From Streptomyces cucumeris (GTDB lineage Bacteria > Actinomycetota > Actinomycetes > Streptomycetales > Streptomycetaceae), in the NCBI RefSeq assembly GCF_024295805.1, contig NZ_JANCLX010000001.1, forward strand, positions 572,482-631,422: a DNA stretch of 58,941 bases, read 5' to 3'. Of the stretch, positions 34,891-42,199 are shown piece after piece (the stretch's first letter is position 1; every line of letters begins with the position of its first letter). A program made the position numbers and the translations under genes. The notes beneath the pieces were generated by a model. That model searched no databases. It was not told the DNA's origin and worked only from the letters and a program-made list of their open reading frames with translations.

Positions 34891-35078
34891 GCAGGTCCGA
34901 ACTCGCCTGGTTCAAGTCGAGCTACAGCGGGAGTCAGGGCGACGACTGCGTGGAGGTCGCCGTCACCGAACAGGCCGTTCACGTACGTGACTCCAAGGAC
35001 GTGAGCCGCCCGGACTTCGCGGTCGGGCGTGAGGGCTGGGAGCGGTTCGTGCGTTACGTGGCGGGTGACCGCGCGTAG
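34887..35078 (+). CDS. DUF397 domain protein
   Basis: A 63-residue DUF397 protein with the canonical pattern LAWFKSSYSGSQGDDCVEVA, then VHVRDSKDVSRPDFAVG and a terminal EGWERFVRYV helix. DUF397 proteins act as small partners of Scr1/WhiJ-type HTH regulators; this one is translationally coupled to such a gene by a 4-nt overlap. It converges on the hydrolase gene, with a strong hairpin between them. Confidence 0.95.
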   Translation: MSRSELAWFKSSYSGSQGDDCVEVAVTEQAVHVRDSKDVSRPDFAVGREGWERFVRYVAGDRA

Positions 35079-35088
35079 GAGCGATGGG

Positions 35089-35123
35089 GCGTTCCGGCGG
35101 GGATAGTGTCCCCGCCGGAACGC
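35089..35123. terminator. Bidirectional terminator between DUF397 and lipoprotein hydrolase genes
   Basis: A perfect 14-bp stem, GCGTTCCGGCGGGG (35089-35102) with CCCCGCCGGAACGC (35110-35123), and loop ATAGTGT. It lies between two convergent genes 11 nt from each stop codon and no T-tract is needed for its strength. Confidence 0.88.
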
Positions 35124-35133
35124 ACCCGCTCGG

Positions 35134-36705
35134 TCAGGAACAGACCGTTCCCGAGGCCGGGATCTTGCTGTCCAGCAGGTAGCGGTCGACCAGCTTCGTC
35201 AGACACGGGTTGTGGGAGTTGTAGCCGCCGTGGCCCTCGCCCTTGAGCGTGATGTCGACGCCCACGCCCTTGCCGAGCGCCCGGGACATCTTCCGCGCAC
35301 CCTCGTACGGGGTGGCCGGGTCACCGGTGTTGCCGATGACCAGGGTCTTCGCCGAGCCGTCGGCGGAGACGTCCGGGTGGTCGGCCTTACCCGCGACCGG
35401 CCAGCCGGTGCAGCCGGTGAGGCTCCAAGCCGTGGTCTCCCCGAAGATCGGTGACGCCTTGCGGAACTCGGGCAGCTTGGCACGCACATCGGCGACGCTG
35501 AAGCGCTGCTTGCGGTCGGCACAGCTCACGGCCGCGTTGGAGTCGCTGATGGTGGAGTAGTTGCCGTGCTCGTCGCGTTCGTTGTAGTTGTCGGACAGGG
35601 CGAGCAGGGTGTTGCCCTCGTGCAACCGCATGGCTTCGAGCAGCCCGGCACTGAGCGGGTCCCAGTTCTCCTTGTCGTAGAGCGCGGCGACGATGCCGTT
35701 GACGGCGATGTCTTCGGTGACACGACGGCCGTCCTCGGTCGGCAGCGGCTTCGAGTCGACAGCCTTGAGCAGGGCTGCGATCCGCTTGGTGCCCTCGGCA
35801 CCGCCCGGGCCGGTCGGACATTTGGCGCCGTGCTTGGTGCAGTCCTTCATGTAGTTGGTGAAGGCCAGTTGGAAGCCCTTCACCTGGCCGAGGGCGGACT
35901 GGACCATGTCCTCGGTCGGGTCGACCACGGCGTCCATGACCGAGTGGCCCACGTTCTTCGGGAAGAGGTGGGCGTAGACCCCGCCGAGCTCGGTGCCGTA
36001 CGAGATCCCGAAGTAGTGGAGCTTCTTGTCGCCGAGCACCTCACGCATCAGGTCCATGTCACGTGCGGTGCTCTGAGTGTCGGCGTGCGGCAGGATCTTG
36101 CCGGAGTGCTTCTGGCAGGCGGCGATGTACTTCCTGGAGGCCGCGGTCATCGCCTTCACCTCGGCGTCGGTCTCGGGGGACCGGTCCACCTGGAAGTGCG
36201 CGTCGAGCTGCTTGCCGTTCAGGCAACGCACCCCCTCGCTTCCGCCGATCCCGCGCGGGTCGAAGCTGACCAGGTCGTACTTCGAGCGCAGTTTCGCGTA
36301 GTCCTTGCCGAAGCCCGGAAGGGTGTCCACGCCGGAGGCGCCGGGGCCGCCGAAGTTGAAGACCAGCGAGCCGATGCGCTTGCCCTTCCCGGTGGTCTTG
36401 CCGCGGACCAGGGCGATGCCGGTGGTCTCGCCGTCCGGCTTGGCGTAGTCGAGGGGGGCTTTGAGGGTGGCGCACTCCCAGCCCTTGCCCGGGGCCTCGC
36501 CGCCGCCCGGCGCCGAGCACTTCTTCCAGGCGAGCTTCTGTCCGGTCAGCGTGGCGGGCAGGTCCTTGGTGGATGACGCGGACGTGGAACGTGCGTCGTG
36601 CTTCTTGTCGTCATCACTGTTACAGCCGGTGAGCGCACCGAGGGAGAGAACCAGGGCTGCGGCGAGGAGGGACTTGGTCGGATTGTGGCGTATGGAACGT
36701 GACAT
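35134..36705 (-). CDS. Secreted lipoprotein alpha/beta-hydrolase, tripeptidyl aminopeptidase-like
   Basis: A 523-residue protein with a lipobox (LTGC, Cys28) after a hydrophobic signal, hence a membrane-anchored lipoprotein. The alpha/beta-hydrolase fold matches the S33-type SlpD/E and tripeptidyl aminopeptidase family: the oxyanion region SLVFNFGGPGASGVDTL, VSFDPRGIGGSEGVRC, the nucleophile in YFGISYGTELG (Ser235), and a TAP C-terminal domain (LVIGNTGDPATPYEGA) with catalytic Asp and EGHGGYNSHNPC with the His. It removes N-terminal tripeptides or dipeptides outside the cell (family knowledge). The gene starts at the ATG at 36705. Confidence 0.92.
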   Translation of the reverse strand: MSRSIRHNPTKSLLAAALVLSLGALTGCNSDDDKKHDARSTSASSTKDLPATLTGQKLAWKKCSAPGGGEAPGKGWECATLKAPLDYAKPDGETTGIALVRGKTTGKGKRIGSLVFNFGGPGASGVDTLPGFGKDYAKLRSKYDLVSFDPRGIGGSEGVRCLNGKQLDAHFQVDRSPETDAEVKAMTAASRKYIAACQKHSGKILPHADTQSTARDMDLMREVLGDKKLHYFGISYGTELGGVYAHLFPKNVGHSVMDAVVDPTEDMVQSALGQVKGFQLAFTNYMKDCTKHGAKCPTGPGGAEGTKRIAALLKAVDSKPLPTEDGRRVTEDIAVNGIVAALYDKENWDPLSAGLLEAMRLHEGNTLLALSDNYNERDEHGNYSTISDSNAAVSCADRKQRFSVADVRAKLPEFRKASPIFGETTAWSLTGCTGWPVAGKADHPDVSADGSAKTLVIGNTGDPATPYEGARKMSRALGKGVGVDITLKGEGHGGYNSHNPCLTKLVDRYLLDSKIPASGTVCS

Positions 36706-36861
36706 GAAGGAAGAGCGTAGGGGCGGTCAACAGCCCGACCTGCCCGTAGACGCGGTTCTCGATGGCTTCTTCGCATTTAATTCTCCAGGTGTGGAATATG
36801 AAACCATCGGCAAAGGTGAGCAACCCTCGACTACGTTCCGTCGTCGCGGGGGCATGCGAAA

Positions 36862-36885
36862 GGGGCCGGGCATCAGCCCGGCCCC
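36862..36885 (-). terminator. Terminator of the ssuE-ssuD operon
   Basis: GGGGCCGGGC (36862-36871) pairs with GCCCGGCCCC (36876-36885) around ATCA, a perfect 10-bp stem. Read leftwards it starts 15 nt after the ssuD stop and is followed by TTTCG, fitting an operon terminator on the minus strand. Confidence 0.85.
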
Positions 36886-36900
36886 CTCTCTCTCGCTGCC

Positions 36901-38034
36901 TCAACGCGCGGCGGCCGGTGGCGCCGCGCCGGGGTGGGCCGGATGGGTCCACAGCCCGCGTGCCCGGAGCATGGGCAGCACACCCTCCCCGAACCAGTAC
37001 GCCTCCTCCAGATGCGGATAGCCCGAGAGCACGAACTCCTCGATCCCGATGGCCCGGTACTCCTCGATCCGCTCCGCCACCTCCGCATGGCTGCCCACCA
37101 GGGCCGTGCCGGCGCCACCGCGCACCAGACCGATCCCGGCCCACAGATTGGGGTGGATCTCCAGTTCGTCCCGGCTGCCGCCGTGCAGGGCGAGCATCCG
37201 CCGCTGGCCCTCGGACTCGCTGCGGCCCAGGCCCTGCTGGATGGCCCGTACGGTCTCCGGGTCGAAACCGTCCAGCAGCCGCTGGGCCTCGTCCCACGCC
37301 TGTCCGGCGGTGTCCCGGGTGATGACATGCAGCCGGATGCCGAAGCGGACGGTGCGCCCCTCGCGTTCGGCCATTGAGCGGATCCAGGCGATCTTCTCGG
37401 CGACCTGGGCGGGCGGTTCGCCCCAGGTGAGGTAGACATCCGCGTGGCGGGCCGCCACCCGTCCGGCGGCGGGGGAGGAGCCGCCGAAGTAGACCTCGGG
37501 CACCGGGTCGGGCAGCCGGGCGAGCGTGGCGTCCTCCACTCGCAGGTGGTCCCCGGCCAGATCGACGGTCCGGCCGTCCCACAGGCCGCGCACGATCTGG
37601 AGGAACTCACCGGTGCGGGCGTAGCGGGCGTCCTTGTCGAGGAAGTCGCCGTAGGCGCGCTGCTCCTGGCTCTCCCCGCCGGTGACCACGTTGAGCAGCA
37701 GCCGCCCGCCCGTCTGCCGCTGGTAGGTGGCGGCCATCTGCGCGGCGAGCGTGGGCGAGACGGAACCGGGGCGGAACGCCACCAGGAACTTCAGCCGTTC
37801 GGTGTGCTGGCTGACCATGGCGGTGGTCAGCCAGGCGTCCTCGCACCACGCTCCGGTCGGGGTCAGCGCGCCGACGAAGCCCAGGTCCTCGGCGGCGCGG
37901 GCGATCTGGGTCAGATAGCCGACGGACGGCGGCCGGTCACCGCCCGCCGCGGTGACGGGTGTTCCGTGGCCACCGCCCACCACATGACGGCTGTCTCCGT
38001 TGGTGGGCAGGAACCAGTGGAAGGTGAGGGACAT
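36901..38034 (-). CDS. ssuD: FMNH2-dependent alkanesulfonate monooxygenase
   Basis: A 377-residue luciferase-like TIM-barrel enzyme of the SsuD type, which uses reduced flavin and O2 to release sulfite from alkanesulfonates. Characteristic stretches are LTFHWFLPTNGDSRHVVG at the N-terminus, GFVGALTPTGAWCEDAWLTT (Cys at the conserved active-site position), FLVAFRPGSVSPTLAAQMAA, LLLNVVTGGESQEQRAYGDF, and ADVYLTWGEPPAQVAEKI. Length is normal. It follows ssuE by 53 nt. The transporter genes ssuABC are not adjacent. Confidence 0.93.
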   Translation of the reverse strand: MSLTFHWFLPTNGDSRHVVGGGHGTPVTAAGGDRPPSVGYLTQIARAAEDLGFVGALTPTGAWCEDAWLTTAMVSQHTERLKFLVAFRPGSVSPTLAAQMAATYQRQTGGRLLLNVVTGGESQEQRAYGDFLDKDARYARTGEFLQIVRGLWDGRTVDLAGDHLRVEDATLARLPDPVPEVYFGGSSPAAGRVAARHADVYLTWGEPPAQVAEKIAWIRSMAEREGRTVRFGIRLHVITRDTAGQAWDEAQRLLDGFDPETVRAIQQGLGRSESEGQRRMLALHGGSRDELEIHPNLWAGIGLVRGGAGTALVGSHAEVAERIEEYRAIGIEEFVLSGYPHLEEAYWFGEGVLPMLRARGLWTHPAHPGAAPPAAAR

Positions 38035-38087
38035 CGTGGATCTTTCGTGGTCGGGGGTGCGGGGGGCGGGGGCTCCGGCGGGGGCGG

Positions 38088-38642
38088 TCAGCCCGCGGCG
38101 GCGAACACGGCGGTGCGGCCGAGTGCCACCGAGAACTGGTCGACCACCTGTCCCAGCGCCTCGGCCGTGCCGGGCGACACGCTCACCCCGCCGTCCGGTC
38201 CGACGGTGATGTCCTTGTCGAGGGTGAACCAGCCCTGGACGATATGGGCCGCGCCCATCGACGACAGCACCGGGCGCAGCGCGTAATCGATGGCCAGGAC
38301 GTGTGCCGTGGTGCCGCCGGTAGCCAGTGGCAGGACGGTCTTGCCCGCGAGCGCGTACTGCGGCAGCAGGTCGAGCAGTGACTTCAGCAGCCCCGAGTAG
38401 GCGGCCTTGTAGACGGGGGTGCCCACGATGATCCCGTCCGCCTGCTCGACCAGCGCCGTGGCACGGGTGATGGCCGGATGGCTGAAGTCGGCGCCGAGCA
38501 GGGCGGCGGCGGGCAGCGTACGGATGTCCAGCGGGATGACGTCATGGCCCTGGGCGGTCAGCCGGGCGTCCAGATGGCGCAGCAGCCGGGCGGTGCGGGA
38601 GGTGGCGGAGGGGGAGCCGGAGAGGGACAGCACGGTGGCCAT
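38088..38642 (-). CDS. ssuE: NAD(P)H-dependent FMN reductase
   Basis: A 184-residue flavodoxin-like reductase of the SsuE family that supplies FMNH2 to SsuD. Visible features are the phosphate loop LSLSGSPSATSRTARLL, DGIIVGTPVYKAAYSGLLKS and the flavin-contacting LPLATGGTTAHVLAIDYALR. The ATG at 38642 follows AAAGG. It is the first enzyme gene of the operon, 228 nt downstream of a leader peptide with a Cys-Cys pair, implying control by cysteine availability. Confidence 0.92.
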   Translation of the reverse strand: MATVLSLSGSPSATSRTARLLRHLDARLTAQGHDVIPLDIRTLPAAALLGADFSHPAITRATALVEQADGIIVGTPVYKAAYSGLLKSLLDLLPQYALAGKTVLPLATGGTTAHVLAIDYALRPVLSSMGAAHIVQGWFTLDKDITVGPDGGVSVSPGTAEALGQVVDQFSVALGRTAVFAAAG

Positions 38643-38778
38643 GGGGGACCTTTCGGGGAACCGGTGGCGGGGAGGGGGAGAGGGAGAGAAGCCGCCGGCG
38701 GGCAGGGGAGAACGGCGCGCGGCGGGGACGGCGGCACGGGAGGGCGGCCGGGCATCGGCACACGGCGGTCCGCACACG

Positions 38779-38794
38779 CCGTGCGGGGGCACGG
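38779..38794 (-). promoter_or_regulatory. Hairpin in the leader of the ssu operon, possible attenuator
   Basis: CCGTGC (38779-38784) and GCACGG (38789-38794) pair across GGGG in the untranslated region between the leader peptide and ssuE. It could be an attenuation element; competing structures need a folding calculation. Confidence 0.35.
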
Positions 38795-38870
38795 GGCGTC
38801 GCGGGGACACGCTCAGGGAGCGTCAGTCAGGGGAGGGGAGCGGCGGAACGCGCTCGGGCCCGGCGGGGGA

Positions 38871-38951
38871 TCAAACCGGGCGGCAACAGAACGCGCTGGA
38901 GACACGCGCGAGGTCGACATGGCGTCGCCGCGTGAGGTCCTGTCGCTTCAT
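38871..38951 (-). CDS. Cysteine-containing leader peptide of the ssu operon
   Basis: A 26-residue open frame, too short for ordinary gene calling, upstream of ssuE. It contains RRRHVDLARVSSAFCC and ends three residues later. This matches the putative leader peptides found before sulfur-assimilation genes across Streptomyces, which share an RRHVDL-type core and a late Cys-Cys. The adjacent cysteine codons (TGT TGC) three codons before the end would stall ribosomes when cysteinyl-tRNA is scarce. A promoter 7 nt upstream implies a leaderless transcript starting at the ATG. Confidence 0.8.
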   Translation of the reverse strand: MKRQDLTRRRHVDLARVSSAFCCRPV

Positions 38952-38958
38952 GGCATCG

Positions 38959-38988
38959 ATACAAGCAGCGGAAAGTCCGGGCGGTCAA
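38959..38988 (-). promoter_or_regulatory. Promoter of the ssu operon
   Basis: On the minus strand, TTGACC (38983-38988) and TTGTAT (38959-38964) are separated by 18 nt, close to the housekeeping consensus. The -10 box ends 7 nt before the leader-peptide ATG (38951), so transcription would start at or next to that codon. Confidence 0.65.
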
Positions 38989-39058
38989 GGAGTCCCGGTG
39001 CTCATTCCACATCCCGGACATGGCCCTGGGACGGTGTCGCGCCTCGACGGGTTCCGGC

Positions 39059-40609
39059 TCAGGGATGACGTCGCTTGATCATGTCGGCGCACTTCTCGCC
39101 GATCATCATCGTGGTGATGCACGGGTTGACGGCGACCAGGTGCGGCATCACCGAACCGTCGCACACCCGCAGCCCGCTGACGCCCTTGACCCGTAGCTGG
39201 GGGTCGAGCGGGGCGGCCGGGTCGTCCGGCGCGCCCATCTTCACCGTGCAGGACGGGTGGTAGACGGTGTTGTGCGTCTGCCGGATGTAGTCGAACAGCT
39301 CGTCGTCGGTGGCCACCTCGGAACCCGGGGCGAGTTCGGCGCCCGCCCACAGGGCCAGTGCGGGCCGGGCGGCGATGTCACGGGCGACCCGGAACCCCTC
39401 GGTCATGACCCGGATGTCGTGTTCATGGGTGAAGTAGCGGGGGTCGACGCGGGGTTTGTCGCGGAAGTCGCGGGTGCGCAGCCGGACGGTGCCGGTGGAG
39501 CGGGCGCGGGTGACGTTGGGGGTGAGGCAGAAGGCGTTCTCGGAGGTCGGGTAGCCGCGCCGGTAGGTGTTCATGTCGAAGGGCACCGAGCCGTAGTGGA
39601 ACATCAGGTCCGGCCGGTCCAGATCCGGTTCGGTGGGGGAGAAGATGCCGATCTCCCACCACTGGGTGGAGCTGGTGACCATGGGCTGCTCGGCGTTCCA
39701 CATGATGACGCCCTCGGGGTGGTCCTGGAGGTTCTCGCCCACGCCGGGGGCGTCCACGACCACGTCGATACCGGTCTCGTGCAGATGGTCCGCCGGGCCG
39801 ATACCGGAGAGCATCAGCAGCTTGGGGGAGTCGATGGCACCGCAGGAGACGATGACCTCGCGGCGGGCGTGCACGGTGTGGGTGTGGATGAGGTCGGGGG
39901 CCAGGTAGTCCACTCCGGTGCAGCGCCGGTCCGCGTCCAGCACCAGCCGTCTGGCCTGGAGTCCGGTCCGCACCTCCAGATTGGACCGCTGGTCCATCAC
40001 CGGGTGCAGATAGGACACCGAGGCCGAACAACGGGTGCCGTCCTCGCGCGCGTTGATCTGGAACCAGTTGGCGCCGCGCACCACGGTGGTGCCGGTGTTG
40101 AACGCGGTGGTGGGGATCCCGGCCTCCGCACAGGCCGCGAGCAGCGCCACGCCGCACGGATCCTTCGGCGGCACGCTGCGGATCGTGACCGGACCGGTGC
40201 GGCCGTGGTGGTCACCGGGCCCGTCATTGGTCTCCAGCCGCTGGAACAGCGGGAAGCAGTCCGCCGCCGACCAGCCCTCCGCCCCCTGCGCGGCCCATTC
40301 GTCCAGATCCTCGGCCGGGGCCCAGAAGGCGATACAGGAGTTGTGCGAGGAGCAGCCGCCCAGCACCTTGGCGCGGGCGTGCCGCATGAAGTCGTTGCCC
40401 CGCTCCTGCGGTTCGATCGGGTAGTCCCAGTCGTAGCCGGACTCCAGCAGCCCCATCCACTGCTCCAGCCGCAGTACGTTGTCGTCGCCGACGTCGGAGG
40501 GGCCCGCCTCCAGCAGACACACCGAGATCGACGGGTCCTCGCTCAGCCGCGCCGCCACCACCGAACCGGCCGTACCGCCACCGACCACCACGTAGTCGAA
40601 CTCGTCCAC
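39059..40609 (-). CDS. betA: Choline dehydrogenase-type GMC oxidoreductase
   Basis: A 516-residue FAD-dependent GMC oxidoreductase. The dinucleotide fold is FDYVVVGGGTAGSVVAARLS, the GMC signature 1 is ARAKVLGGCSSHNSCIAFWA, and signature 2 is GAIDSPKLLMLSGIGPADHL. The active-site histidine is in NTVYHPSCTVKMG and the asparagine in AVNPCITTMMIGEKCADM. It would oxidise choline to betaine aldehyde. It is the last gene of a betB - permease - betA operon. The GTG at 40609 is chosen because GAGGAG lies 7 nt upstream. Other alcohol substrates cannot be excluded. Confidence 0.88.
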   Translation of the reverse strand: MDEFDYVVVGGGTAGSVVAARLSEDPSISVCLLEAGPSDVGDDNVLRLEQWMGLLESGYDWDYPIEPQERGNDFMRHARAKVLGGCSSHNSCIAFWAPAEDLDEWAAQGAEGWSAADCFPLFQRLETNDGPGDHHGRTGPVTIRSVPPKDPCGVALLAACAEAGIPTTAFNTGTTVVRGANWFQINAREDGTRCSASVSYLHPVMDQRSNLEVRTGLQARRLVLDADRRCTGVDYLAPDLIHTHTVHARREVIVSCGAIDSPKLLMLSGIGPADHLHETGIDVVVDAPGVGENLQDHPEGVIMWNAEQPMVTSSTQWWEIGIFSPTEPDLDRPDLMFHYGSVPFDMNTYRRGYPTSENAFCLTPNVTRARSTGTVRLRTRDFRDKPRVDPRYFTHEHDIRVMTEGFRVARDIAARPALALWAGAELAPGSEVATDDELFDYIRQTHNTVYHPSCTVKMGAPDDPAAPLDPQLRVKGVSGLRVCDGSVMPHLVAVNPCITTMMIGEKCADMIKRRHP

Positions 40610-40620
40610 GACGTCTCTCC

Positions 40621-42168
40621 TCACGGGGTGGTGGGCGCGGCGTGCTCGGCGAGCACACCGGTGTGATTGCGCTGGACGAACCAGTAGTAGGCGAAGCCGC
40701 CGAGCGCGACCACACCGATGAACAGGAACGCGCCCCAGCGCAGGTACCAGTGCTGCGGACCGGTGGCGTTGTAGACCTCCGCACGCGGCCAGGCGAGGTT
40801 GATGGACATCCCCAGCCCCCACAGCACCGCCAGTATGTTGACCGGCAGCCCGAACCGGCCCAGGGAGAAGCGGCCTTCGGCGGGTTTCCACTCACCCTTG
40901 AACCTGCGCACCAGCATCGGCACGGTGACCAGCAGATACGCGATGTAGATCATGATGATCGCGATACTGGTGACCACCGAGAAGATCTGCGGCTGGTTGA
41001 TGTTGATGACCAGGATGGCCACCGCCACCACACCGATGAGGATCGCCGGGAGCAGCGGGGTCTGGAACCGGGGGTGCACCCGCGCCAGCCGGGAGCCGCC
41101 GGGGAGGTTGTTGTCCCGGGCCATGGCGAACATCAGTCGGATGCCCGCGGTGTGCACCGCCAGCGCGCATACGGTGATGGCGATGACCACGCACCACAGC
41201 ACGATGTCACCGACGGTGTCGCCGAGGACCGAGAGCACCACGTACTGGAGCCCGTCCACCGACAACTGCTTGGCCTGGAGGTTCTCCACCGCGAGCAGCG
41301 CGAAGAGCAGGATCAGCCCGCCGATGACGAACGAGGCCACCAGTGCGCGCAGGATGGCGCGCGGCGCGTTGCGCGCCGGGTCGAGCGACTCCTCGCCCAG
41401 CGATGAGGCGGTGTCGAAGCCGTACATCACATAGGCCGAGGCGAGCGAGGCGGTCAGGAACGCCCCCAGATAGCCCAGATGCTGTCCGCTGCCGAGTCCG
41501 TTGGTCTCCAGCACGGCGGACGGACCGCGGGTGATGTGCGCGGCCAGCAGCAGGATCAGCACGATCGCGGCGATCAGCTCGATGGCCACACCGGCGGAGT
41601 TGATCCGCGCCATCAGCTTCACCCCGAAGCCGTTCACCAGGGTGGTGAACAGCACCAGGACGGTGCCGAGCACCACCGCGTTGGCCGCGCGTTCGGTGCC
41701 GGAGCTGCCGTCCCCGATGAACTGGAACCACGCGGAGATCTGCGGCAGCGTGATCTGGTACGCCAGTGCCACCGCGGCCAGCGACACCATGGTGGCCGTC
41801 ATCATCATCCAGCCGCCCAGCCAGCCCACATGCGGCCCGCCCAGCAGCTTGGACCAGTTGTAGACCGAACCGGCCACCGGATAGCGGCCCGCGAGCTCGC
41901 AGAAGCACAGGGCCACCATGAGCTGGCCCACGAACACCATCGGCCACGACCACCAGTAGGCCGGGCCGCCGTGGTTCACACCGAAGTAGAAGAGCTGGAA
42001 GGTGCCGGTGAGGATGGAGATATAGCTGACCCCGGCGGCGAAGGTGTGGAAGTTGCCGAGGGTGCGCTTGAGTTCGGGGCGGTAACCGAGCTCGGCCAGT
42101 GACTCGTCGTCGTCACCGCCCTCGGGACGGGCGCCCGGTGACGGCCCGGCGGGCTCGGTCGCCGTCAT
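40621..42168 (-). CDS. APC-family permease of the betaine operon
   Basis: A 515-residue, 12-helix permease of the amino acid/choline transporter (ACT, GABA-permease-like) branch. N-terminal LGYRPELKRTLGNFHTFAAG is the typical start of this branch. Helix 3 has FCELAGRYPVAGSVYNWSKL, and helix 8 region GYLGAFLTASLASAYVMYGF, DTASSLGEES. Its position between betB and betA suggests choline uptake, filling the place usually held by a BCCT transporter. The ATG at 42168 is supported by GGGAGG. It ends 11 nt before betA starts, on the same transcript. Confidence 0.85.
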   Translation of the reverse strand: MTATEPAGPSPGARPEGGDDDESLAELGYRPELKRTLGNFHTFAAGVSYISILTGTFQLFYFGVNHGGPAYWWSWPMVFVGQLMVALCFCELAGRYPVAGSVYNWSKLLGGPHVGWLGGWMMMTATMVSLAAVALAYQITLPQISAWFQFIGDGSSGTERAANAVVLGTVLVLFTTLVNGFGVKLMARINSAGVAIELIAAIVLILLLAAHITRGPSAVLETNGLGSGQHLGYLGAFLTASLASAYVMYGFDTASSLGEESLDPARNAPRAILRALVASFVIGGLILLFALLAVENLQAKQLSVDGLQYVVLSVLGDTVGDIVLWCVVIAITVCALAVHTAGIRLMFAMARDNNLPGGSRLARVHPRFQTPLLPAILIGVVAVAILVININQPQIFSVVTSIAIIMIYIAYLLVTVPMLVRRFKGEWKPAEGRFSLGRFGLPVNILAVLWGLGMSINLAWPRAEVYNATGPQHWYLRWGAFLFIGVVALGGFAYYWFVQRNHTGVLAEHAAPTTP

Positions 42169-42199
42169 GCGGACCACCTCCCTGGTGTCATGAGAGGTG

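Noticed and set aside
38827..39021. 64-codon minus-strand frame overlapping the ssu leader region
   Set aside because: It has several Cys residues, but the overlapping 26-codon frame carries the recognised leader core and is correctly placed behind the promoter.
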